A DNA stretch of 26,791 bases from JAPLDB01 sp038230515. GTDB taxonomy: Bacteria > Bacteroidota > Bacteroidia > AKYH767-A > 2013-40CM-41-45. The notes beneath the pieces were generated by a model. The model searched no databases. It was not told the origin of the DNA and saw nothing but the letters and a program-made list of their open reading frames with translations. The stretch's first letter is position 1, and every line of letters begins with the position of its first letter. Positions 8,050-15,216 of this stretch are shown piece by piece. The translations under genes and the position numbers were made by a program. The stretch is taken from the NCBI GenBank assembly GCA_038230515.1, contig JBBRND010000045.1:1-26791 (forward strand), read 5' to 3'.

Positions 8050-8592
8050 ATGAAAAAAATTCTTACACTGATCTTTTTAGCGACATCAATGATGGCTGTT
8101 GCACAAAACTATTCCTTCGTTTATGGCGACATGAAATTCATGATTCCGAATGAAGCCAAAGATCCGAAGAACGATAAACAAGATGAATATGTATTAAAAG
8201 CGAATTTGCCTGATGGCATCTACACCATTTTCTATGATGGAGAAATGACCAAGGTTTTTCAGAAAGGATTTCTGAAGAGCAATCACCGGATAAAATCGTG
8301 GGCATATTACACACAGGACCAAAAACCGAAAATGGATATTGAATATGATGAGTCAGGACTAATTTCAGGATTGGTGAAAGAATATTATCCGAGCGGAAAC
8401 CGAATGACTGAAACGCAATTCAAAAACGGGCAGGCAAACGGAATGATGGTTTCATTTTATGAAAACGGAGTTAAGAAAATGCAATGCAACATGAAGAGCA
8501 ATAACATGGAAGGCAAAGCAATTTTTTATGATGAAATGGGAAAAGTAAAGCAGTCCATGGGAATTAATTATGGAGAACCGGCTAAAAAATAA
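8050..8592 (+). CDS. Exported MORN/YwqK-type repeat protein, 180 aa
   Basis: A signal peptide (MKKILTLIFLATSMMAVAQ) is followed by a unique region. From about residue 90 there are MORN-like repeats of the kind found in the 'YwqK family antitoxin' group, for example GLVKEYYPSGNRMTE, GQANGMMVSFYENG and MEGKAIFYDEMGK, each with the G....YY..G core. Family knowledge: these repeats form extended beta structures in the periplasm or on membranes; an actual antitoxin role is not established for secreted copies. A good promoter lies just upstream. Its last 25 bases overlap tail-to-tail with the 3' end of xdhC on the other strand. Confidence 0.8.
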   Translation: MKKILTLIFLATSMMAVAQNYSFVYGDMKFMIPNEAKDPKNDKQDEYVLKANLPDGIYTIFYDGEMTKVFQKGFLKSNHRIKSWAYYTQDQKPKMDIEYDESGLISGLVKEYYPSGNRMTETQFKNGQANGMMVSFYENGVKKMQCNMKSNNMEGKAIFYDEMGKVKQSMGINYGEPAKK

Positions 8593-9554
8593 TCTCGACT
8601 GTTTTTTACTTTTATGATTTCAGCAGCAATGCTCACTCCAATTTCCTCTGGTGTTTCGCTTTTAATTTGAATACCAATCGGAGAACGAATTTTCTTCAAT
8701 GTCTCTTCCGGAATTCCGCCTCTCTTCCACTCTTCAAACAGTTGCTTCATTTTTGATTCGCTTCCGAGCACTCCGAAGTATTTGAAATCTTTATTGATGA
8801 GAGAGCGAACTGCGACATTATCTGTTCGGTAACTGAAAGTCATCACCGCGACAAAATGATTCTCTCCCGAAGGAATGAGTTCCGTCAATTCAGAATAATC
8901 ACTCACTATCTTCTTTTCATGTACAAACGTATTCTCAACCATCGTGTTCAGGTTTTCACGATCTTCAAAAAGATGAATGTAAAAATCCAATCCGCTCATT
9001 AATTTTGAAAGCGCAAGAGCGCAGTGTCCGCCACCCACGATGAATAAATGATTCTTATAACCAACATCTTCGGTATATTCAAAAACAGTTTCTGATTTCA
9101 TTTCAAAATGAAAATCCTTTTCCGGGTTTATATTGTCTGAAAATTTTATTCCTGAAGAAGAAATATTCAATTCACCTCTATTACTCGATTCAAGAGTTAA
9201 GATTATTTTCTCAATATCAGAAATATCATTTTCGCTAACAGGATAAAGCAATATTGTCTGTTCTCCTGAGCAAATCATTCCGCTTTGATCTTTCGCTGCT
9301 GACTTTTGGTGAAACTGTTTTCTTAGCATCGAATAATTCTCATTGCCCAAAAGTTGGTCCTTTGCCATCTCTACAAACTTATGCTCCATAATTCCGCCAC
9401 CAATGGAACCGTACATTTCATTCTCCGAAACTACCATCTTGAATCCTTGTCTGCCCGGGCTGCTGCCGTTGCTTTCAACAACAACCATCAATATTACCGG
9501 TTCATCTTGCCGCAAATGTTCAAGAATAAATCTCCACAACTTTAACTCGCGCAT
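8568..9554 (-). CDS. xdhC: XdhC-family molybdenum-cofactor maturation factor for xanthine dehydrogenase
   Basis: The 328-residue protein has the two XdhC/CoxI parts. An N-terminal domain has VVESNGSSPGRQG and GSIGGGIMEH (residues about 26-58), with a conserved Cys95 in MICSGEQ. A C-terminal Rossmann-like domain starts at IVGGGHCALALSK (GGGHCA at about 174-179). Family knowledge: XdhC binds molybdenum cofactor, helps its sulfuration and inserts it into the large XDH subunit. The frame is open further upstream to 9638, but that extension would overlap allantoinase; the Met at 9554 (MRELKLW) fits the family start. A CACTTTTG box (9565-9558) ends three bases before this start. It is divergent from allB across a 49-base gap, so the two sides of the locus may share control. 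Confidence 0.93.
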   Translation of the reverse strand: MRELKLWRFILEHLRQDEPVILMVVVESNGSSPGRQGFKMVVSENEMYGSIGGGIMEHKFVEMAKDQLLGNENYSMLRKQFHQKSAAKDQSGMICSGEQTILLYPVSENDISDIEKIILTLESSNRGELNISSSGIKFSDNINPEKDFHFEMKSETVFEYTEDVGYKNHLFIVGGGHCALALSKLMSGLDFYIHLFEDRENLNTMVENTFVHEKKIVSDYSELTELIPSGENHFVAVMTFSYRTDNVAVRSLINKDFKYFGVLGSESKMKQLFEEWKRGGIPEETLKKIRSPIGIQIKSETPEEIGVSIAAEIIKVKNSRDYFLAGSP

Positions 9555-9603
9555 AAACAAAAGTGTAAAGAAATTTTGAATCTTTACGCGTGCAACATAC
9601 TTC

Positions 9604-10980
9604 ATGCAAATTGATCTAGCCATAAAAAGCAAAAACATAATTACTCCGTCAGAAATTATTGACGGAATGATTTTGATTGGCGATGGGAAAATTGTGGACG
9701 TAATTCCTACAATATCGAGCGGAGAAGAACCGGGTGTTGCATTTCTTGACTTTCCAATTGAAGATGTTGGGGACTTTGTAGTAATGCCGGGAATTATTGA
9801 TCCTCATGTTCATATTAATGAACCGGGGCGAACCGATTGGGAAGGATTTGATACTGCCACCAAAGCTGCTGCTGCTGGAGGAATCACGACCTTGGTGGAC
9901 ATGCCGCTGAATTCTTCTCCCGTAACAACTGCAAAAAATAATTTCTTGTTAAAGCTTGACGCGGCTAAAAACAAACTCCATGTTAACTGTGGTTTCTGGG
10001 GCGGAGTTATTCCCGGAAATGAAAATGATCTCGAAGAACTACTTGAAGCTGGAACGCTTGGGCTCAAAGCATTCCTCACTCATTCAGGTATTGATGAATT
10101 TCCTAATGCAAATACTGAACACCTTCGTAAAGCACTAAACGTTCTGAAGAAATATGACAAGCCATTGCTTGTGCATTGCGAACTGGATTCTCCTCATGCT
10201 TATCAAAAACATCTCGAAGAAAATCCGCAAAGCTATTCTGCATGGCTGGCGTCACGACCGAAGAGTTGGGAAAACGATGCAATCAAATTGATGATTGATT
10301 TGTGTCGTGAAATCGGTGCGCGCGTTCACATTGTTCATCTTTCATCTGCCGAATCAATTGAACAAATTCAAAAAGCAAGAGAAGAAGGATTGCCTATAAC
10401 GGTTGAGACCGCTCAACATTATTTATTTTTCAACGCTGAGAATATTCCTGACGGAGACACCCGATACAAATGTGCTCCACCCATTCGTGAGAAAGAAAAC
10501 AATGAAAGACTCTGGAATGGATTGCGCGATGGTGTTATAGACTTTGTCGCAACCGACCACTCCCCTGCTCCACCTGACATGAAAGAAACAGAATCAGGAA
10601 ATCTGAGTCTTGCATGGGGTGGAATAGGGGGACTTCAATTCTCTTTACCTGTTGTATGGACAGGAGCTCTTGAACGAAATTTTTCGGTGACAGATATTTC
10701 AAAATGGCTTTCTGAAAATCCGGCAAAGTTTCTAAATCTTAATTCGTCCAAAGGAAAAATTGCAAAAGGCTTTGATGCTGATCTCTGCGTGTGGAGTCCC
10801 GCTAAAAAATTCATAGTTGAAGAAAGTATGATTCATCATCGCCATAAAATAACTCCTTATCTCAACCAGGAATTCTACGGAGTTGTCGAGCAAACTTATT
10901 TAAGCGGAAAGAAAATTTTTTCTGATGGGAAGTTTTTACATTTGAACGAAGGGAAAATAATTCTGAACACCGAAGCATGA
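9604..10980 (+). CDS. allB: Allantoinase
   Basis: This is a 458-residue cyclic amidohydrolase of the dihydroorotase/allantoinase group. Metal-site residues are visible: His68 and His70 (DPHVHINEPGRTDWEGF), carbamylated-Lys candidate Lys155 (GLKAF), His191 (LLVHCE), His245 (HIVHLSSAES) and Asp318 (ATDHSPA). The EPGRTDWEGF signature separates allantoinases from hydantoinases. Family knowledge: it hydrolyses allantoin to allantoate in the cytoplasm. It is the first gene of the plus-strand urate operon, and its TGA overlaps the ATG of allantoicase (ATGA), which supports translational coupling and this pathway assignment. Confidence 0.96.
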   Translation: MQIDLAIKSKNIITPSEIIDGMILIGDGKIVDVIPTISSGEEPGVAFLDFPIEDVGDFVVMPGIIDPHVHINEPGRTDWEGFDTATKAAAAGGITTLVDMPLNSSPVTTAKNNFLLKLDAAKNKLHVNCGFWGGVIPGNENDLEELLEAGTLGLKAFLTHSGIDEFPNANTEHLRKALNVLKKYDKPLLVHCELDSPHAYQKHLEENPQSYSAWLASRPKSWENDAIKLMIDLCREIGARVHIVHLSSAESIEQIQKAREEGLPITVETAQHYLFFNAENIPDGDTRYKCAPPIREKENNERLWNGLRDGVIDFVATDHSPAPPDMKETESGNLSLAWGGIGGLQFSLPVVWTGALERNFSVTDISKWLSENPAKFLNLNSSKGKIAKGFDADLCVWSPAKKFIVEESMIHHRHKITPYLNQEFYGVVEQTYLSGKKIFSDGKFLHLNEGKIILNTEA

Positions 10981-11978
10981 TTGAAAATAGTGACGCACCA
11001 ACATTTACAAAACTAACTGACCTCGCTGCCGAGCGCTTGGGTGGAAAAACAATCCTCTGCAGCGATGATTTTTTTGCTGAGAAAGAAAACCTGCTGAAAT
11101 CAGGACGTGGGGTTTTCGTTCCAGATAAATACACTGATCACGGAAAGTGGATGGACGGATGGGAGAGTCGCAGGAAACGCACCCCCGGGCATGACTGGTG
11201 CATTATTCAACTTGCTACTTCAGGAAAAATTTACGGAGTTGATATTGACACGAATCATTTTCTGGGCAATCATCCACCCAGCGCTTCCATTGAGGCATGT
11301 AATATTTCCACTAATGATCTTGACGAGGCAAATTGGAAAGAAATTCTTCCCAAGTCTCCACTCAAACCCTGTTCGCAAAATTTTTACGAGATAGCCGATC
11401 ATAGTATATACACTCATCTTCGTTTAAATATCTTTCCTGATGGCGGAGTAGCGCGCTTGAAAGTTTATGGTGAAGTAGAAAAGAATTGGAGTTTTATAAA
11501 AGCGGATGAAGTGGTTGATCTTGCCGCTGCAATAAATGGAGCAAAAAGTATTTTGTGCAACGACATGTTTTTTTCTCATATGGCTAATCTAATCATGCCG
11601 GGCAGGGGAATAAACATGGGCGACGGATGGGAAACAAAACGTAATCGTTCTCCCAATAACCGCGATTGGGTAATCGTGCGATTGGCTCATAAGGGTTCGA
11701 TTGAAAAAATCCTGCTTGACACTTGTCACTTCAAAGGAAATTATCCTGACAGTTGCTTGCTTGAGGGTTGCAACATCACGAAAGACGAAGAAGCAAACAT
11801 CAATTCAACAAGCACTAAATGGACAACCATACTGCCTCAATCAAAACTGCAGGCAGATCATGAACATTATTTTGATCAAGAGATTGCAAGCAAAGATTCA
11901 TTCACGCATGTGCGCTTAACCATTTTTCCTGATGGCGGGATAAGCAGAATGAGATTGTTTGGACTTATCACGGAATAA
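10977..11978 (+). CDS. alc: Allantoicase
   Basis: The 333 residues consist of two homologous allantoicase repeats, about 10-170 and 175-330. Each carries a DGWE(S/T)(R/K)RxRxP element (DGWESRRKRTPGHDW; DGWETKRNRSPNNRDW), a DTxHFxGNxP element and a closing THxRLxIFPDGG(V/I)xR(L/M)xxxG strand (THLRLNIFPDGGVARLKVYG; THVRLTIFPDGGISRMRLFG). Family knowledge: it hydrolyses allantoate to (S)-ureidoglycolate and urea. The start is fixed by the four-base overlap with allB. Its presence means this organism takes the allantoicase branch, not allantoate amidohydrolase, so free urea and ureidoglycolate are the expected products. Confidence 0.95.
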   Translation: MIENSDAPTFTKLTDLAAERLGGKTILCSDDFFAEKENLLKSGRGVFVPDKYTDHGKWMDGWESRRKRTPGHDWCIIQLATSGKIYGVDIDTNHFLGNHPPSASIEACNISTNDLDEANWKEILPKSPLKPCSQNFYEIADHSIYTHLRLNIFPDGGVARLKVYGEVEKNWSFIKADEVVDLAAAINGAKSILCNDMFFSHMANLIMPGRGINMGDGWETKRNRSPNNRDWVIVRLAHKGSIEKILLDTCHFKGNYPDSCLLEGCNITKDEEANINSTSTKWTTILPQSKLQADHEHYFDQEIASKDSFTHVRLTIFPDGGISRMRLFGLITE

Positions 11979-12045
11979 CGAATCAATCCGAATTTACGAA
12001 TGAAAAACAATTCGTTTTAACCACTGAAATTCGCTGCAAGAAAAA

Positions 12046-12549
12046 ATGACTCTTCAACAATTCAACAATTCAGTAACCGAACAATTGAGAATTGAACTTA
12101 TCAAATGTTGCGGGAGTTCTTCATGGGTTGAAAATGTTTTACCGAAACTTCCATTTGCTTCAATTGATATTCTGAAGAAAGAATCTGACAGAATTTGGTT
12201 TTCGCTTACTGAAAAAGATTGGAAAGAAGCATTTGCTCATCATCCGAAAATAGGTGATGTAGAAATCTTGAAAAAGAAATTCGCCTCAACTGCAAACTGG
12301 GTCTCTGGAGAACAGGCAGGAGTTCAGTCAGCCAATGAAAAAGTATTGATTGATCTTAAAAGCGGAAACGATGATTACGAATTGAAATTCGGTTACATGT
12401 TTATTGTGTGTGCAACAGGAAAATCAGCGGAAGAAATGCTTTCAATTCTTCAAATGCGCCTGAAGAATTCTCCCGAAGAAGAAATTAAAATTGCAGCGGA
12501 AGAACAAAATAAAATTACGCATCTTCGCTTTGATAAATTATTCTCATGA
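12046..12549 (+). CDS. uraD: OHCU decarboxylase
   Basis: The 167-residue protein has the family signatures AHHPKIGD (catalytic His66 followed by PKIGD), WVSGEQAGV and FGYMFIVCATGKSAEEML, and ends with the helix that carries KITHLRFDKL. Family knowledge: it decarboxylates 2-oxo-4-hydroxy-4-carboxy-5-ureidoimidazoline stereospecifically to (S)-allantoin. It overlaps uraH by four bases. The first codons come from a short direct repeat (TTCAACAA twice, 12053-12068) giving MTLQQFNNSV, so the extreme N-terminus may be decoration or the true start may be flexible. The 67-base gap before it has only AT-rich dispersed-repeat-like sequence. Confidence 0.94.
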   Translation: MTLQQFNNSVTEQLRIELIKCCGSSSWVENVLPKLPFASIDILKKESDRIWFSLTEKDWKEAFAHHPKIGDVEILKKKFASTANWVSGEQAGVQSANEKVLIDLKSGNDDYELKFGYMFIVCATGKSAEEMLSILQMRLKNSPEEEIKIAAEEQNKITHLRFDKLFS

Positions 12550-12884
12550 GTCAGCTTACTACGCACATACTCGATACATCAATAGGACAACCAGCACGGG
12601 GAGTTGCTGTTGCCCTAGAGCAAAACAATTCAGGCGACTGGAAAAAAATTGCCGAAGGAATCACCAATGCTGACGGCCGCATCAGCGATCTGCTTGTTTC
12701 AGGAAATGTTCTTGACACAGGCAACTACCGCCTCACTTTTGATTCGGCATCTTATTTCAAAAATCAAAACAAAAAAACTTTCTATCCAAAAGTCTGTATT
12801 GAGTTTGAGATCACTGATAATTCTCATTACCACGTTCCGCTTTTATTGAATCCTTTTGGATATTCTACTTACAGGGGAAGTTAG
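12546..12884 (+). CDS. uraH: 5-hydroxyisourate hydrolase (transthyretin-like)
   Basis: The 112-residue protein has the HIU hydrolase hallmarks: N-terminal LTTHILDTSIGQPARGVAV with His7, Arg45 in ADGRISDLL, His96 in HYHVPLLL, and the diagnostic C-terminal tetrapeptide YRGS, here preceded by NPFGYST. Family knowledge: it opens 5-hydroxyisourate to OHCU, the substrate of the UraD encoded just upstream. No signal peptide is present, so it acts in the cytoplasm. The start codon overlaps the uraD stop (ATGA), indicating coupled translation. Confidence 0.96.
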   Translation: MSQLTTHILDTSIGQPARGVAVALEQNNSGDWKKIAEGITNADGRISDLLVSGNVLDTGNYRLTFDSASYFKNQNKKTFYPKVCIEFEITDNSHYHVPLLLNPFGYSTYRGS

Positions 12885-12894
12885 CCTCACCCAA

Positions 12895-12911
12895 CCTCCC
12901 CAACGGGGAGG
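12895..12911. repeat. Palindromic REP-like element between uraH and the helicase gene
   Basis: CCTCCCC (12895-12901), AAC loop, GGGGAGG (12905-12911): a perfect 7-bp stem with a 3-base loop, ten bases after the uraH stop. No T-run follows, so it is a poor terminator. It is of the same C-rich/G-rich type as the elements at 13023, 20961 and 23198. Confidence 0.6.
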
Positions 12912-12986
12912 AGAAAACAAAGGCCAATAAATCCATCAGAATATAGATTTATTCCAACGTAAAATTTTCTTCGAGACAAAAATAAA

Positions 12987-15206
12987 ATGAATGCCAAATC
13001 AGATAACGTTTCGGATTTTAAGTCTCCCCTTCGAGGAGATTTAGACGGGCTTGAATTTGAAATAGCGGAGCAATTTGCTTTACAAACCGATCAGCATATT
13101 TTCCTCACGGGAAAAGCAGGTTCAGGTAAAACAACTTTGCTGAAACAGATTGCAGAAAAGACAACGAAGAATTTTATGATTGCCGCTCCCACCGGAGTTG
13201 CTGCGATCAACGCAGGCGGAGTTACCATTCACTCCCTATTTCATTTTCCTTTTACATCGCTCATCCCATCAAATGATTTTGCTGATGTAAATATTGCAAC
13301 CAACAGGAGGTTGCTCCTCAGTCATCTTCGTTTTAATAAAGAGAAGAAGAAAGTCCTTGAAGAACTGGAGTTGCTGATCATTGATGAAGTGAGCATGGTT
13401 CGTGCGGATATTCTTGACGCCATCGATTTTGCTTTGCAGCTTGTCCGCAGAAATAAAAAACCTTTTGGTGGAGTTCAGGTCATGTTGATCGGTGACATGT
13501 ACCAACTGCCACCGGTAGTTCGCGATTACGAGTGGCAAATTCTGAAAAGTTATTATTCAAGCCCTTACTTTTTTGATTCGCTGGTTTGGCAAAACATGAA
13601 TGCAGTCCAGGTCGAGTTGAAAAAAATCTTCCGTCAGCAGGATGAAAAGTTTTTGTCCATCCTCAATAACATCCGCGAGAAACAAATGGAGCCCGAAGAT
13701 TATGAGTACCTAGAGAAACGTTATAAACCGGCTTTTAATCCGACTGAAGAAGGTTACATTTTATTAAGCACACATAATCGCAAAGCGGACAATGTAAATG
13801 AATATGAATTGCGAAAGCTTTTAGCTAGATCCCATTCATTCTCAGCAAGAATTGAAGGAGAATTTCCGGAGAGCATGTATCCGTGCGATACAAACCTGAA
13901 TCTGAAAGAAGGTGCGCAGGTAATGTTTATTAAGAATGATGTTGAGAGCGGAAAATATTTCAATGGAAAGCTCGCTGTTGTAAAAAGCATTTCAGGAGAT
14001 TCAATCACGGTCACTTTCAATGACACGAAGGAAAATTTTCTGCTTACTCGCGAAACGTGGGAGAACATCAGTTACAGCATCGAAAAAGGAACAGAAAAAA
14101 TTCAGAAGGAAGAACTCGGAACATTTACTCAATATCCGCTACGGCTTGCTTGGGCAATTACAATTCACAAAAGTCAGGGTCTCACTTTCGACAAAGTGAT
14201 AATTGATGCTGGGCAGTCATTCGCTGCCGGACAGGTGTACGTTGCGCTGAGCCGCTGCCGTACGCTGGAGGGAATTGTACTTCACTCGCGTATTACGCAA
14301 AGCGCTTTGTTTAATGACGAGAAAATAAATTCATTTTCTCAATCGCATCATAAAACATCTGAACTTCAGAATGTGTTGGCAGAAGCGCGTGCCCGCTATG
14401 CTGATCAATTGCTCAAGCGCCTATTCACTTTTGAAAAACTGCTTCACAAAATTTTTGAATGGAAAGAAGTAATTCTTGACAAAGAAATTCCGGGTAAAGA
14501 ATCTGTTCTTGAACTGAATGAAAAACTGAAAAAACAAACAGAAGTTATTATTGAAACATCAGATAAATTTCAAAATCAACTGGAGCGCCTTCTCAAAGAA
14601 TATGCTGTTGACAATTCTAAGCTTCAGGCATTAAAAGAAAGATGCAGTAAGGCAATTGATTATTTCACAACCGAAATTTTTGTCACGCTCATCACTCCTC
14701 TGCATGAGCATCTGCAGAAGTTTGCCTTCAAAGCGAAAGTAAAAAGATATATGCAACACGTTCAGGAACTGGAAGATTCGTACTGGGCAAAAATAACGCA
14801 ACTCTACAACGCCAATTTCCTCGATGAAAAATTATTTATCGGGGAAAAGAAAATTGTCCGCGCCACCTTAAAGACAGTAGAGACATCTGTTACAAAAAAG
14901 AAAACAGAAAAAGGCGGAACCTACAGAGACACTCTTACCTTGCATCAACAGAAAAAATCGTTTGACGAAATTGCATCAATAAGAAGCTTAGCTGTTTCAA
15001 CAGTGAAAGGGCATTTCGCTTTGCTGATTAAATCAGGAGAGGTTGACATTAATTCTGTGCTCCCTGAAAAAACAATAAACGAAATCAGAGATGTACTTAC
15101 TAAAAATTCGCAGAGTACTGTGTCGGGAATTAAATTCCAACTTGCTGATAGATTTGACTTTGCAGAAATAAGAATGGTGTTTAATGATTTCCATCGGAAA
15201 GATTGA
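12987..15206 (+). CDS. Pif1-like SF1B DNA helicase with C-terminal helix-turn-helix
   Basis: The 739-residue protein has Walker A GKAGSGKTT (42-50), Walker B LLIIDEVSM (129-137), GDMYQLPPV (169-177) and, near residues 390-430, the SF1 motifs TIHKSQGLTF and VYVALSRCRT. The 560-700 region is charged and helical, and the C-terminus contains a putative helix-turn-helix (SFDEIASIRSLAVSTVKGHF), a combination known from Bacteroidota Pif1/RecD-like helicases. It should unwind DNA 5'->3' in genome maintenance. It has no obvious link to purine breakdown, yet it lies inside the operon, 10 bases before the next gene. Residues about 11-20 (FKSPLRGDLD) come from a REP-like palindrome, so the N-terminal tail is probably dispensable. 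Confidence 0.9.
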   Translation: MNAKSDNVSDFKSPLRGDLDGLEFEIAEQFALQTDQHIFLTGKAGSGKTTLLKQIAEKTTKNFMIAAPTGVAAINAGGVTIHSLFHFPFTSLIPSNDFADVNIATNRRLLLSHLRFNKEKKKVLEELELLIIDEVSMVRADILDAIDFALQLVRRNKKPFGGVQVMLIGDMYQLPPVVRDYEWQILKSYYSSPYFFDSLVWQNMNAVQVELKKIFRQQDEKFLSILNNIREKQMEPEDYEYLEKRYKPAFNPTEEGYILLSTHNRKADNVNEYELRKLLARSHSFSARIEGEFPESMYPCDTNLNLKEGAQVMFIKNDVESGKYFNGKLAVVKSISGDSITVTFNDTKENFLLTRETWENISYSIEKGTEKIQKEELGTFTQYPLRLAWAITIHKSQGLTFDKVIIDAGQSFAAGQVYVALSRCRTLEGIVLHSRITQSALFNDEKINSFSQSHHKTSELQNVLAEARARYADQLLKRLFTFEKLLHKIFEWKEVILDKEIPGKESVLELNEKLKKQTEVIIETSDKFQNQLERLLKEYAVDNSKLQALKERCSKAIDYFTTEIFVTLITPLHEHLQKFAFKAKVKRYMQHVQELEDSYWAKITQLYNANFLDEKLFIGEKKIVRATLKTVETSVTKKKTEKGGTYRDTLTLHQQKKSFDEIASIRSLAVSTVKGHFALLIKSGEVDINSVLPEKTINEIRDVLTKNSQSTVSGIKFQLADRFDFAEIRMVFNDFHRKD
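13023..13039. repeat. Decayed REP-like palindrome read as helicase codons
   Basis: TCTCC (13023-13027) pairs with GGAGA (13035-13039) around a CCTTCGA centre. One or two changes would restore a TCTCCCC-loop-GGGGAGA palindrome. It lies in frame in the first 20 codons of the helicase gene and encodes SPLRG. Confidence 0.45.
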
Positions 15207-15216
15207 CAAAAAAACT

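Noticed and set aside
9555..9638. Longer N-terminus for xdhC
   Set aside because: It would overlap allantoinase and add residues that do not resemble the family; the Met at 9554 fits better.
11979..12045. AT-rich strings of the ACGAATT type here and at 16654-16678 as regulatory sites
   Set aside because: They resemble dispersed low-complexity repeats common in such genomes, and the two copies are too different to define a motif.
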